In this document: positions 41,864-50,629 of the stretch, piece after piece
How the letters are laid out: each line of letters starts with the position of its first letter
Position numbering within the stretch: the stretch's first letter is position 1
Origin: Bradyrhizobium sp. SRL28
GTDB taxonomy: Bacteria; Pseudomonadota; Alphaproteobacteria; Rhizobiales; Xanthobacteraceae
DNA length: 64,000 nt
Direction: 5' to 3'
Assembly: GCF_018596315.1 (NCBI RefSeq)
Contig: NZ_JAHEAG010000023.1
Coordinates: forward strand, 1 to 64,000
Notes under the pieces: model-generated
What the model saw: the letters and a program-made list of their open reading frames with translations, nothing else
Told to the model about the DNA's origin: nothing
Database searches by the model: none
Made by a program: the position numbers and the translations under genes

Positions 41864-42757
41864 ATGGCGCGCCAGAACATCAACGATCTCCTCGCGTTCC
41901 TGGTGGTCGCGCGGGAGAGAAGCTTCACCCGGGCGGCGGCGCAGCTCGATGTTTCACAATCCGCGCTCAGCCATACGATCCGCGCCCTGGAGGAGCGGCT
42001 CGGCCTGCGGCTGTTGACCCGCACCACCCGCAGCGTCGCGCCGACGGAGGCAGGCGAGCGCCTGCTGCGGACGGTGGCCCCGAAGCTGGAAGAGATCGAC
42101 GCCGAGCTTTCCGCGCTGACCGAGCTGCGCGACAAGCCGGCCGGCACCGTCCGCATCACCGCAGCCGAACATTCGGCCGCAACGATCCTCTGGCCTGCTT
42201 TGGCAACATTGCTGCCGAGGTATCCCGACATCAAGGTGGAGGTGAACATCGACTACGGCTTCACCGACATCGTCGCGGAGCGCTTCGACGCCGGCGTTCG
42301 TCTCGGCGAGCAGGTGGCAAAGGACATGATCGCGGTGCGCATCGGACCGGATTTTCGCATGGCGGTGGTCGGCACGCCCGCCTATTTCGCTGTTCACCCC
42401 AAGCCTGCCAAGCCGCAGGATCTCGTGGCCCATAACTGCATCAATATCCGGTTGCCGACCTATGGCGGGATCTACGCCTGGGAGTTCGAGAAGCGCGGAC
42501 GCGCGCTGAGGGTCCGGGTCGACGGCCAGTTGGTGTTCAACAACATCACGCTGCGAATGAACGCGGTGCTGGCCGGGCTTGGCCTGGCCTATCTGCCCGA
42601 GGACCAGGTGCAGGCTCACCTCGCCGACGGCCGCCTGATCCGGGTGCTGGCCGACTGGTGCGCGCCGTTTTCGGGCTACCACCTCTATTACCCGAGCCGC
42701 CGCCAGCTAACCCCGGCCTTTGCCGTGCTGGTCGCGGCGCTGCGTTACCGGGGCTGA
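41864..42757 (+). CDS. LysR-family transcriptional regulator
   Basis: 297 aa. The N-terminal HTH (FLVVARERSFTRAAAQLDVSQSALSHTIRALEERLGLRLLTRTTRSVAPTEAG) is followed by a periplasmic-binding-protein-like effector domain with DAGVRLGEQV and GLGLAYLPEDQV. It belongs to the common group that regulates a divergent oxidoreductase gene, here the PaoABC-like operon across a 225-bp gap. The inducer is probably an aldehyde or aromatic (inference). Confidence 0.93.
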   Translation: MARQNINDLLAFLVVARERSFTRAAAQLDVSQSALSHTIRALEERLGLRLLTRTTRSVAPTEAGERLLRTVAPKLEEIDAELSALTELRDKPAGTVRITAAEHSAATILWPALATLLPRYPDIKVEVNIDYGFTDIVAERFDAGVRLGEQVAKDMIAVRIGPDFRMAVVGTPAYFAVHPKPAKPQDLVAHNCINIRLPTYGGIYAWEFEKRGRALRVRVDGQLVFNNITLRMNAVLAGLGLAYLPEDQVQAHLADGRLIRVLADWCAPFSGYHLYYPSRRQLTPAFAVLVAALRYRG

Positions 42758-42834
42758 GCGCGGCAAACGAAAAAGGCGGGCTTGCGGCAAAATTTCCGTT
42801 TTTTCCCGACTTAATCCTCACCAGCGGCGAACGC

Positions 42835-43047
42835 CTAGCCGGTCCGGGACCCGTCCAGTTGCTTGAGATATTTGAGACCTTCGACCGCCAAAAACTCCGT
42901 CTCGTTGTCGCCCGCCTCCCAGCGCATGCGGATGAAATCCTTCAGCTTATCTCGCAGTGCGTCATTCCCGGCGATATCGCTGTTGATCAGGCGGTAAACG
43001 CTCCACGCCCGGGCGCAGGCGATCTCCACGATATCCGGGTCCGCCAT
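42835..43047 (-). CDS. small conserved-looking hypothetical protein, 70 aa
   Basis: 70 aa (MADPDIVEIACARAWSVYRL...). Amphipathic helices and a good hydrophobic/charged balance suggest a small folded cytoplasmic protein (LKDFIRMRWEAGDNETEFLAVEGLKYLKQL). No signal or membrane helix. It stands alone after lysR. Function unknown. Confidence 0.65.
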   Translation of the reverse strand: MADPDIVEIACARAWSVYRLINSDIAGNDALRDKLKDFIRMRWEAGDNETEFLAVEGLKYLKQLDGSRTG

Positions 43048-43307
43048 TCACCGCTCCTGCGATCGACCAGCGAGGCGCATATTGCCAAATTTTCCCGCCA
43101 ATGACCATAACGCTCGCTAATGACGTCGCTCGCGCGGGCCGCTGCGAATGTGCTGAGGCCCGCGGTCGCGCGGCGAATCTTATCCGGGAATGAACGGGAA
43201 ACGCGGCTCGAATACCGCTTTGTTATTTACATCAGGCGCGCCGGAACAAAACGTTGCGCGGGAAACTTGTGACTGACGTCGCAATCACGCGAACGGGAGG
43301 ACACTGT

Positions 43308-43538
43308 ATGAGACGTATCGCCCTGATTGGTCTTGCGCTGCTGGCAATGACCATATCCGCTTCCGCCAGGCTGGGCATCGCCCCGATGGCCGCGCCGGAT
43401 GGTGGAGTGGTCGAGGTCAAGCATGGGCGCGGCCACGGCCACGGGCACAAGCACCGGGGACGCGGACACCATTATGGGTGGTACAGGGGACGCGGTCACC
43501 ACAAGCATCGCCACCATCACCATCATCGCCGCTGGTAA
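43308..43538 (+). CDS. small exported histidine-rich peptide
   Basis: 76 aa from ATG 43308, with GGGAGGA upstream. A Sec signal peptide (MRRIALIGLALLAMTISASA) precedes a mature part whose last 39 residues hold 15 histidines plus many Gly and Arg (GRGHGHGHKH; HHKHRHHHHHRRW). It probably binds transition metals (Ni, Cu or Zn) in the periplasm. No metal-transport gene is adjacent. An upstream in-frame start at 43254 is unlikely because it would bury the signal. Confidence 0.75.
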   Translation: MRRIALIGLALLAMTISASARLGIAPMAAPDGGVVEVKHGRGHGHGHKHRGRGHHYGWYRGRGHHKHRHHHHHRRW

Positions 43539-43664
43539 GGCTTTCGCTCCATTCGCGTTCGTCATTCCCATTGCCCGGACGAGACGCGAAAGGCAGCGAT
43601 ACGAACGGTCGCGCCGTCGAGGCGCGGCCGGTTCGGCGATTAGAGTGATTGATTCAGCCGTCGC

Positions 43665-44312
43665 TCAGCCGAGCCCCATCTCCACCGCGATCCGGATCAG
43701 GTCCGAATGATTCTTGGCGCCGAGCTTCTGCTTGAGCAGCGAGGTGGTGTTGGCCACCGTCTTGTAGGAAATCTCAAGCGCATCGGCGACCTCGACGATC
43801 TTGTCGCCGCGGCCGAGCAGCCGCAGGATTTCCAGCTCGCGCGCGGTCATTTGCGACGCCGGATTGGCCTTGATCGACGCGCCTGAAAAGGTCACCGCCT
43901 CCGCCAGTTGCGGCGAAATGAAATTGTCTCCCGCAGCCACCTTGCGGACGGCCTTTACCAGCATCCTTGGATCGTCACCCTTCGAGACATAACCCTGCGC
44001 GCCCATCTCAATGGCGCGAACCACGAACGCCGGATCGTCATTCATGCTGAACATGATGATCCTGGCGTCCGGATCGTCCTTGCGGATACGCCGCATCAGT
44101 TCGAAACCGGAGACATCCGGAAGCTTGATATCGATCACCGTGACGTCGGGTTTCTTGGTAACGTACGCACGGTGGCCGGATTTTGCGTCGGTGGCCTCGT
44201 CGATCTTCACAGAGCTGTCCGACGCGAACAGCGACCGGCAACCCGATAGCACCACCGGGTGGTCGTCGACGATCAGGACCTTGGTTGCCGTTCTGGAAGA
44301 ATTTTGCATCAT
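43665..44312 (-). CDS. NarL/FixJ-type response regulator
   Basis: 215 aa. The receiver has VDDHP, phospho-acceptor Asp in VIDIKLPD and the lysine in VSKGD. The LuxR-type HTH is at ~145-210 (MTARELEILRLLGRGDKIVEVADALEISYKTVANTTSLLKQKLG). It is divergent from the histidine kinase gene at 44394 across 81 bp, so they form a two-component pair with shared promoters. Target genes not evident. Confidence 0.92.
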   Translation of the reverse strand: MMQNSSRTATKVLIVDDHPVVLSGCRSLFASDSSVKIDEATDAKSGHRAYVTKKPDVTVIDIKLPDVSGFELMRRIRKDDPDARIIMFSMNDDPAFVVRAIEMGAQGYVSKGDDPRMLVKAVRKVAAGDNFISPQLAEAVTFSGASIKANPASQMTARELEILRLLGRGDKIVEVADALEISYKTVANTTSLLKQKLGAKNHSDLIRIAVEMGLG

Positions 44313-44393
44313 TTAATCCCCTTCGGGAATAAATAGGCGGTTGGCGCCATTTGAAAAGCGAAATCTTGGGTTGCGGGAACTATTATAACCAAA

Positions 44394-45746
44394 ATGTGGG
44401 AAAGACTTTCTCTACGAACGCGGTTGTTGCTGCCGCTCGGCCTGATGTTCGTGGCCGCTCTGCTGGCTGGAGGCGTCTCGCTCCAGATCTTTGCCACGGC
44501 GCAACTTATGGAAGAAACCGAACCGGCTGCTCGCTCGGCCAGAGCGGTTGCGGCTGCGCTCAACGGCGCGCTTCGAACCTCCACCAATCCGCAAGCAACC
44601 CTCGATGCGTTCTTGCAACCACTGGGAGACTCCGCAACCATCCGGTTTCGGGCCCTCGGGACCGGCCTCGATGTTCAACCTCCCGAGGTCCAGACCCCCT
44701 TGGGAACGGTGCCTGACTGGTTCGTCCGCCTCCTCGGCATACCGGAATTCAAAGCAGCCTTCCCCGTGATGATCGAGGGAAAGCAGGTCGGCGACATCGT
44801 ATTTGCGCCCGACATGGCCGCCGACATCTACGAGAAGTGGATCGGGTTTCTGGCGATCGTCTGCTCCGGAATTACCCTGATGCTGTTGACGGCGGCCATT
44901 GCCCATTTCGCCGCGCGTTCCGCATTGCGACCGCTGCAGAGTCTGGGCGACGGCCTGACCCGAATGCGAACCGGCGATTACGGGCAGCCGATTCCTGGCG
45001 CCGGCCCGCCCGAGATCCGCAAGAGCGCGCAGGAAGCCAACGAACTCGCCCGCACCCTCAATCGCCTCAGCCAGGACAACCGCAGCCTGCTGCGCCGGAT
45101 CGTGTCGCTGCAGGACGACGAGCGGCAGGATATGGCGCGCGAGCTTCATGACGAGCTCGGGCCGCTGCTGTTCGGGATCCGCGCCAACACGGTGGCGCTG
45201 CTCGAATCGATTCCCCCCGACGAGGCGGAGTTGAGTAGCGCCGCCGAAGGCATCCTGCAGTCGGTCGAAACATTGCAGCAGGCGAACCGCCGCATCCTCG
45301 ACCGGCTGCGGCCGCTCTACATTCAGGAGCTCGGCCTGGAGAGGAGCATCCAGACGCTGCTGCAGAACGTGAAGGCACAGGCGGGCGATCTCAAAGTGAC
45401 GTCGCAGATCGACACGACGCTGAACGACGTCGACGGCTTGCTGTCGCAGACAGTCTATCGCGTGATCCAGGAGGCGGTGACAAACGTGCTTCGCCATGCC
45501 AAGGCGAACGCGATGCACGTCGCGGCAGGGATCAACGACCGCGAGGTGATCGTGGAAGTATCCGACGACGGCATAGGCTTTCCGGCGGATCGGATGTTCG
45601 GCCGGGGATTGACGGGAATGCTGGAGCGCGCTCGCGCGCTGAGCGGGACGCTTGAGCTGCTGCGCGAGGAAGGCCGCACCTGCGTGCGTTGCCGGCTTCC
45701 CGCGGGAGAATCCGCCGCACATGAGCGAGGCGCGAAACCAGGCTAG
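44394..45746 (+). CDS. NarX/UhpB-type sensor histidine kinase
   Basis: 450 aa. Two membrane helices (~10-32 and ~150-170) flank a periplasmic sensor of about 115 residues. A HAMP-like linker (RPLQSLGDGLTRMRTGDYG) follows, then HisKA_3 with the phospho-His in ERQDMARELHDELGPLLFGIR and an HATPase with VIQEAVTNVLRHAKA and DDGIGFP...GRGLTGMLERA. This class pairs with NarL-type regulators such as the divergent neighbour. The signal is unknown. Its stop codon lies inside a long palindrome. Confidence 0.93.
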   Translation: MWERLSLRTRLLLPLGLMFVAALLAGGVSLQIFATAQLMEETEPAARSARAVAAALNGALRTSTNPQATLDAFLQPLGDSATIRFRALGTGLDVQPPEVQTPLGTVPDWFVRLLGIPEFKAAFPVMIEGKQVGDIVFAPDMAADIYEKWIGFLAIVCSGITLMLLTAAIAHFAARSALRPLQSLGDGLTRMRTGDYGQPIPGAGPPEIRKSAQEANELARTLNRLSQDNRSLLRRIVSLQDDERQDMARELHDELGPLLFGIRANTVALLESIPPDEAELSSAAEGILQSVETLQQANRRILDRLRPLYIQELGLERSIQTLLQNVKAQAGDLKVTSQIDTTLNDVDGLLSQTVYRVIQEAVTNVLRHAKANAMHVAAGINDREVIVEVSDDGIGFPADRMFGRGLTGMLERARALSGTLELLREEGRTCVRCRLPAGESAAHERGAKPG

Positions 45747-45789
45747 AACATGATCGGTTCTGATTGGATCAGAACCGATCATGTTCTAG
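45743..45789. repeat. perfect 22-bp-arm palindrome (GAACATGATC type)
   Basis: Two 22-nt arms (45743-45764 and 45768-45789) are exact inverse copies around TGG. It includes the kinase stop codon and is followed by a T-rich stretch, so it probably also ends the transcript. Confidence 0.85.
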
Positions 45790-45798
45790 ATTTTATTT

Positions 45799-45847
45799 TG
45801 ACGCGTTTTCTTTACGCGAACCGGCATCCACTTCGCTCGAAAACGCT
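45799..45847. repeat. intergenic repeat, family E (copy 1)
   Basis: TGACGCGTTTTCTTTACGCG...ATCCACTTCGCTCGAAAACGCT; nearly the same sequence is at 54909-54960. A common rhizobial intergenic sequence (from memory). Confidence 0.8.
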
Positions 45848-45854
45848 GTAGTGG

Positions 45855-46325
45855 TCAGCCAACTCGATCCGCGACGCCGGCAACCTCCTGACGCAACGCC
45901 GGCCCTGCGGGGGCGCAAGCGGTGCGCTGGATCTTGGCGTCGCGCGAAAAGGTGAACGCGATGCGGACCGGCTTGCCTTCGTGGCTCAGATAATCGAGCA
46001 CGACGCCCTCGGCGGTCGGCGTGATTTCCTCCAGCTCGAAGGCGGTGGGAGCGAGCACACCGAGACGCGGCCTCCAATAGGATTCGAGTTCGGCGCGCCC
46101 TTCGCTGACCTTGACCCGGCCGCAGCGGCATTCGAGCGTCGCGTCGTCGGCATAGAGGTCGAGCAATGTCGCCAGGTCGCGATTCCGGCAGGCGTCCAGC
46201 CAATCGACCACCAAGGCTATCTGATCGAAATCATCCGCCGAGTTCGCGATCCCATCCACGTCGCCATATCTTGCTTCGGGCGCTGACGCGGGTGACGGAG
46301 TATGACGATCGTCGTGAATGGACAC
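45855..46325 (-). CDS. NTF2/SnoaL-like protein
   Basis: About 156 aa from GTG 46325; a GTG at 46259 is an equal candidate because sequence before it looks non-conserved. The core (DQIALVVDWLDACRNRDLATLLDLYADDATLECRCG...GRAELESYWRPRL...VLDYLSHEGKPVRIAFTFSRDAKI) is a cone-shaped NTF2-like alpha+beta fold, used for ligand binding or isomerase/dehydratase reactions. An open frame continues upstream into the SURF1 gene but there it is only overlap. Function unknown. Confidence 0.7.
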   Translation of the reverse strand: MSIHDDRHTPSPASAPEARYGDVDGIANSADDFDQIALVVDWLDACRNRDLATLLDLYADDATLECRCGRVKVSEGRAELESYWRPRLGVLAPTAFELEEITPTAEGVVLDYLSHEGKPVRIAFTFSRDAKIQRTACAPAGPALRQEVAGVADRVG

Positions 46326-46422
46326 TGAACGGCCTATTGTCCGGAACGCACCGTGAAACCAAAACGATTGTGCGGAGCAAAGGTTCGGACAAGCTAGTCC
46401 GGGTGAATACGGGGATAGCGCC

Positions 46423-47193
46423 TCATGCGCGGCGTTGTCCGCGCCACCACACGCCAAACGCAATGACGACGGCAAACGCCAACGTGAACCAGGTGATGGC
46501 GTATTGCAGGTGATCGTCCTTGAGACGCACCGAAAGCGGGCCGGGTTTTGGAATGCCGCTCTCGGGCGCCGGCGTTTCCAGATCGACATAGAACGGCGCG
46601 ACGGCCTTGTTGCGCTCGCCCCAGCCCAGCGCGCGCGCCATCGCGAGATGATCGCGGGTGAACCAGAGCCGCTTTGCCATGCTCTCCGGCGGCGTCAGCG
46701 TTCCCGCGCTTTCGGGAAACCGGATGTAGCCGGTGAACATCACAGGATCACCGGTGATCAGGCGGCCCACGGCGCGATCCTGCTGGTTGCGATCCTGCAT
46801 CGTGTTCTGGACGAATCCGGAATTGACCACGACGGTGTTGCCGTCGGCGAGTTGCGCCGGCAGGAACGCCCAGGTGCCGGGGCCGGAGACGTCGTCGCGA
46901 ACCGCGGAGCCGGAGCTGTAGACCATCGCATCCGGCACCGGCGCGTAGGTCGCGGTGAAGCTGACGCGGCGGAACTCGTCTTTGGCCGGCGTCAGCGTAT
47001 TCCAGTGCGCTCGCGCCGGCAGCGCCTCGGGCGCGGCGGCGAGCCGCTCGTTCAGCATCGCGATCAGCGCATGCTTCTCGACCCGGCGCTGCAATTGCCA
47101 GATCCCGAGGCCAGTGAAGGCCGCCACCATCAGAAGCGTGAAGATGGCGAAACCGGCAACCGCCGGCCGCCGCGACGACGGGAGGCTGGTCAT
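46423..47193 (-). CDS. SURF1-family cytochrome oxidase assembly protein
   Basis: 256 aa from ATG 47193. Two membrane helices, one at each end (VAGFAIFTLLMVAAFTGLGIWQLQRR and YAITWFTLAFAVVIAFGVWW), with a periplasmic domain between. The SURF1 signatures LGIWQLQRR and the C-terminal HLQYAITWF are clear. It inserts heme a into oxidase subunit I. It overlaps the DUF983 gene by ATGA and lies downstream of the aa3 oxidase genes. Confidence 0.95.
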   Translation of the reverse strand: MTSLPSSRRPAVAGFAIFTLLMVAAFTGLGIWQLQRRVEKHALIAMLNERLAAAPEALPARAHWNTLTPAKDEFRRVSFTATYAPVPDAMVYSSGSAVRDDVSGPGTWAFLPAQLADGNTVVVNSGFVQNTMQDRNQQDRAVGRLITGDPVMFTGYIRFPESAGTLTPPESMAKRLWFTRDHLAMARALGWGERNKAVAPFYVDLETPAPESGIPKPGPLSVRLKDDHLQYAITWFTLAFAVVIAFGVWWRGQRRA

Positions 47194-47576
47194 TTCGGCT
47201 CGCGGTCGATCAGCCGGCCGGGCGCCGCCTTGTGATGGAACTGCAGCGCGATCAGAAGCGACTTCATCGAGCGCAGCGGCAACAGCGTGGTAGCTATGAT
47301 CAGCGGCAGCCAGAGCGCCGCATGCAGCCAGAACGGCGGCTGATACTTGATTTCGACAATCAGGGCCGCGGTGACGACGATGGCGCCCGCCAGCATGATG
47401 ATGAAGATCGCAGGCCCGTCGCCGGCATCGATGAAGGCGTAGTCGAGCCCGCACGCTTCGCAATTCGGGCGCAGGTTGAGGAAGCCCGCATAGAGCTTGC
47501 CCTTGCCGCAACGCGGGCAGCGGCAGGCGATGCCGCGTAGCGCGCTCTGGGTGACGGTGATTGCCGCGTTATCCAT
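47190..47576 (-). CDS. DUF983 family membrane protein
   Basis: 128 aa. The N-terminal zinc-ribbon-like cysteines (CRCPRCGKGKLYAGFLNLRPNCEACGLDY) are followed by two or three membrane helices. DUF983 proteins occur next to oxidase assembly genes in alphaproteobacteria; role unknown. It is translationally coupled to the SURF1 gene and separated from ctaE by a repeat. Confidence 0.93.
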   Translation of the reverse strand: MDNAAITVTQSALRGIACRCPRCGKGKLYAGFLNLRPNCEACGLDYAFIDAGDGPAIFIIMLAGAIVVTAALIVEIKYQPPFWLHAALWLPLIIATTLLPLRSMKSLLIALQFHHKAAPGRLIDREPK

Positions 47577-47584
47577 GACTTTTT

Positions 47585-47741
47585 CCTGCCCCTCTCCCCT
47601 GGTGGGGTCGAGACGAGCGAAGCTCGCTCTTAGGGTGGCGCCTCACGAAGTGAGGCGACGGGTGAGGGGTTCTCTCCGTGGAGACAGACCCCTCATCCGC
47701 CTTCGCTTCGCGAAGGCACCTTCTCCCACAAGGGGAGAAGG
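47585..47741. repeat. intergenic palindromic repeat, family F
   Basis: CCCCTCTCCCCTGGTGGGG at one end and CCACAAGGGGAGAAGGG at the other, with inner palindromes CGAGCGAAGCTCG, CCTCACGAAGTGAGG and CGCTTCGCGAAGGC. A mosaic of small palindromes between ctaE and the DUF983 gene, common in rhizobia (from memory). Confidence 0.8.
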
Positions 47742-47798
47742 GAAGAAGAAAAAAGGGCGGTCCTTCCGACCGCCCCCTTGTAGCACGCCAACCCTGTA

Positions 47799-48689
47799 TC
47801 AGTGGCCGGCCACCGGCCCCGCGCCGCGGAACCAGACATAGATGCAGATGAACAGGAACAGCCACACCACGTCGACGAAGTGCCAGTACCAGGCGGCGAA
47901 TTCGAAGCCGAGATGCTGCTTCGACGTGAAGTGGCCGGCATAGGCGCGCAACAGGCACACCACCAGGAACACAGTGCCGACCAGCACATGGAAGCCATGG
48001 AAGCCGGTCGCCATGAAGAAGGTCGCGCCGTAGATGTTGCCGGAGAAGCCGAACGTGGCGTGGGCGTATTCATAGGCCTGCACGGCGGTGAAGGCGGCCC
48101 CGAGCAGCACGGTGAGGATCAGGCCGTATTTCAGGCCCTGACGGTCGTCCTCGAGCAGCGCGTGATGCGCCCAGGTGACAGTCGTGCCCGAGGTCAAGAG
48201 GATCAGCGTGTTGAGCAGCGGAAGATGCCAGGGGTCGAAGGTCTCGATGCCCTTCGGCGGCCAAGTGCCCGGCACGCTGCAGGCGCCCATCGCCGTGCCC
48301 GGACCGCAGCCGAATATGGCATCACGCGTGGCATGAACGGCGTCGGCGGGGAACAGCGCGGAATTGAAGAAGGCCCAGAACCAGGCGACGAAGAACATCA
48401 CCTCGGAGGCGATGAACAGGATCATGCCGTAGCGGTGGCTGATCTGCACCACGCGCGTGTGGTCGCCCTTGTACTGGGCTTCGCGGATCACATCGCCCCA
48501 CCAGCTCGCCATGGTGTAGAGCACGCCGATGGTGCCGATGCCGAAAACGACCGGTGCACCAGCGAACATCTTGTGCATCCAGGCGATCGCGCCGACGGCC
48601 ATAATGAAGGCCGAGATCGAGCCGACGACCGGCCACGGGCTCGGATCGACGAGGTGGTAGTCGTGGTGCTTCGCGTGCGCCGTAGCCAT
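47799..48689 (-). CDS. ctaE: cytochrome c oxidase subunit III
   Basis: 296 aa from ATG 48689. Seven membrane helices. Signatures include WWGDVIREAQYKGDHT, RYGMILFIASEVMFFVAWFWAFFNSALFP (with the conserved membrane Glu), GTTVTWAHHALLEDDR and the C-terminal WYWHFVDVVWLFLFICIYVW. Stabilises the proton-pumping core of the aa3 oxidase in the inner membrane. Last structural gene of the cluster. Confidence 0.97.
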   Translation of the reverse strand: MATAHAKHHDYHLVDPSPWPVVGSISAFIMAVGAIAWMHKMFAGAPVVFGIGTIGVLYTMASWWGDVIREAQYKGDHTRVVQISHRYGMILFIASEVMFFVAWFWAFFNSALFPADAVHATRDAIFGCGPGTAMGACSVPGTWPPKGIETFDPWHLPLLNTLILLTSGTTVTWAHHALLEDDRQGLKYGLILTVLLGAAFTAVQAYEYAHATFGFSGNIYGATFFMATGFHGFHVLVGTVFLVVCLLRAYAGHFTSKQHLGFEFAAWYWHFVDVVWLFLFICIYVWFRGAGPVAGH

Positions 48690-48780
48690 TGCGGTCTCTC
48701 CGTTAGGTGTGCCGTTCCCTTCGGCACATATTCGTCTCAAATTTCAAAGCCGAAATCCCGTTAGATACGGAATCCGGCGG

Positions 48781-49434
48781 TCACAGGTTTCCCTTGCGCT
48801 TGTCGCCTTCACCGGCCGCCACCGGCTTCGGCGCCGGATCGCGCACGGGATAGAAGGTGTAGGACAGCGTGATGGTTTTCAGTCCGTCGTTCTCGCTGTC
48901 TTTCGCCAGCGCCGGATCGACATAGAACACTACGGGCATCTCGCGCTTCTCGCCCGGACCCATGATCTGTTCGTTGAAGCAGAAGCAGTTGATCTTCTGG
49001 AAATAAGCGCCGACCGTCAGCGGCGCGACGTTGTACGCCGCAATGCCTGCGGTAGCGCGTGCGGCCTGGTTGGTCACGGTATAGAACACGGTGACGACTT
49101 CGCCGATCCGGACTTCGATCTCGTTCTGCTCGGGCTCGAACTTCCACGGCAGACCGGGGCCGACATTGGCGTCGAACCGCACTGCGATCTTGCGCGCCAA
49201 CGGCGCGTCAGACGGCGCAGAGGTCGCGACCTGGGTGGTGCCGTTGAAGCCGGTGGCGCGGCAGAACCAGTTGTAGAAGGGCACGGCGGCATAGGACGCG
49301 CCGACCATGAACACCACGACGAAGCCGCAGATCGAGGCCACCACCGCATCGCGCGTCAGGGTACGGCGCGAAGCTGTTCTGTCGCCTCCCGCCGTTCCCT
49401 CGTGCGCCTGCGGCTGGTTTTCCATCTCAATCAC
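48781..49434 (-). CDS. ctaG: cytochrome c oxidase assembly protein CtaG/Cox11
   Basis: 217 aa. One N-terminal membrane helix (DAVVASICGFVVVFMVGASYAAVPFY), then a periplasmic Ig-like copper domain with the essential CFCF motif (KINCFCFNEQ). It delivers copper to the CuB site of subunit I. The start is GTG 49434 or ATG 49425 (MENQPQ), 9 nt apart. It follows the small coxF-like gene by 9 nt. Confidence 0.95.
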   Translation of the reverse strand: MIEMENQPQAHEGTAGGDRTASRRTLTRDAVVASICGFVVVFMVGASYAAVPFYNWFCRATGFNGTTQVATSAPSDAPLARKIAVRFDANVGPGLPWKFEPEQNEIEVRIGEVVTVFYTVTNQAARATAGIAAYNVAPLTVGAYFQKINCFCFNEQIMGPGEKREMPVVFYVDPALAKDSENDGLKTITLSYTFYPVRDPAPKPVAAGEGDKRKGNL

Positions 49435-49443
49435 ATTCCAAGA

Positions 49444-49608
49444 TTACATGGGCCGGACGAGAACGGCCGGCCCCTTGACCATGGTGACCGCGAAAAACAG
49501 CACGACCAGCACACCGAGCGCGAGCGCAATGGCGATCGAGCGGTGACGGCGGCTTCTTTTCTGTGCCTCGGTGAGGACGATTCCATCTGGCTTCTGCTTG
49601 TCGTCCAT
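49444..49608 (-). CDS. small CoxF-like cytochrome oxidase-associated membrane protein, 54 aa
   Basis: 54 aa (MDDKQKPDGIVLTEAQKRSR...), with a basic N-terminus and one membrane helix (IAIALALGVLVVLFFAVTMVKG), ending VLVRPM. It sits between ctaB and ctaG in the same place as the small coxF gene of other alphaproteobacterial aa3 clusters. Proposed oxidase assembly or accessory factor. Easily missed because of its length. Confidence 0.85.
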   Translation of the reverse strand: MDDKQKPDGIVLTEAQKRSRRHRSIAIALALGVLVVLFFAVTMVKGPAVLVRPM

Positions 49609-49626
49609 GCCTTCGCCATTCGCCCC

Positions 49627-50565
49627 CTACCCGATAAAAGGTATGACGGCGCGTACGACCACTTCGAGCAGCAGGGTCGCAAACAGCGCGAACAGATACA
49701 GGATCGAGAAGGCAAACAGCCGGCGCGTCGCGCGCACTGCTTCCTTGCCCTCGCGGTGGCGATAGACGCCGATCGCAAGCCACATCATGCCGGCGCCGAG
49801 CACCAGCGAGGTCACGCCATAGACCGCGTCGAAATAGCCGAGCGGCCAGGGCGAGAGAGCGACCGCGACCAGCACGATCGTGTAGAGCAGTATCTGCAGC
49901 CGCGTCGCATCGGGTCCGGCGACCACGGGCAGCATCGGCACGCCGGCGCGGGCGTAATCGTCGGAGCGGAACAGCGCCAGCGCCCAGAAATGCGGCGGGG
50001 TCCAGAAGAAGATGATGAGGAACAGCAGCACCGGCTCCATCGACAGCGAGCCGGTGGCCGCGGCCCATGCCACGACGGGCGGTAGCGCGCCGGCGGCGCC
50101 GCCGATCACGATGTTCTGTGCGGTCCAGCGCTTCAGCCACATGGTGTAGATCACCACATAGAAGAAGATCGTGAACGCCAGCAGTCCGCCGGCCAGCCAG
50201 TTGACGAGGACGCCGAGCGTTATCACCGAGAAGAACGCCAGCGTCAGGCCGAACGCCATCGCCTCCGAGGGGGTGATGCGCCCGCGCGGGATCGGCCGGT
50301 TGGCGGTGCGCGACATCAGAGCGTCGATGTCGCCTTCCAGCGCCATGTTCAGCGCGCCCGAGGCGCCGGCGCCAACTGCAATGCAGAGGATCGAGGTGAA
50401 CGCCAGGATCGGGTGGACGTGGCCCGGCGCGATGACGAGACCGACGAGCGCAGTGAAGATCACCAGCGACATCACCCGCGGCTTCAGCAGCGCGATGTAG
50501 TCGCCGACCTCAGCCTCGGAAATCCGGGGGCCAAGCTCGATGGTGTGGTGATCGACAACCGACAC
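49627..50565 (-). CDS. ctaB: heme O synthase (protoheme IX farnesyltransferase)
   Basis: 312 aa, about nine membrane helices. The UbiA-family prenyl-diphosphate sites are seen as NMALEGDIDALMSRTANRPIP and the second Asp site in FRSDDYARAGVPMLP. Makes heme O from protoheme, the precursor of heme A needed by subunit I. Part of the cta cluster. Confidence 0.96.
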   Translation of the reverse strand: MSVVDHHTIELGPRISEAEVGDYIALLKPRVMSLVIFTALVGLVIAPGHVHPILAFTSILCIAVGAGASGALNMALEGDIDALMSRTANRPIPRGRITPSEAMAFGLTLAFFSVITLGVLVNWLAGGLLAFTIFFYVVIYTMWLKRWTAQNIVIGGAAGALPPVVAWAAATGSLSMEPVLLFLIIFFWTPPHFWALALFRSDDYARAGVPMLPVVAGPDATRLQILLYTIVLVAVALSPWPLGYFDAVYGVTSLVLGAGMMWLAIGVYRHREGKEAVRATRRLFAFSILYLFALFATLLLEVVVRAVIPFIG

Positions 50566-50629
50566 GATGGACTCGTTTTCCCTAAAAGAGTGCGACGCGC
50601 TTTTTTTAAAGAGCGCGCCGCGGTTTGCT

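Noticed and set aside
46326..46589. 88-residue N-terminal extension of the NTF2-like protein
   Set aside because: It overlaps the SURF1 coding region on the same strand in another frame and has a non-protein-like Arg/Pro/Ser composition.
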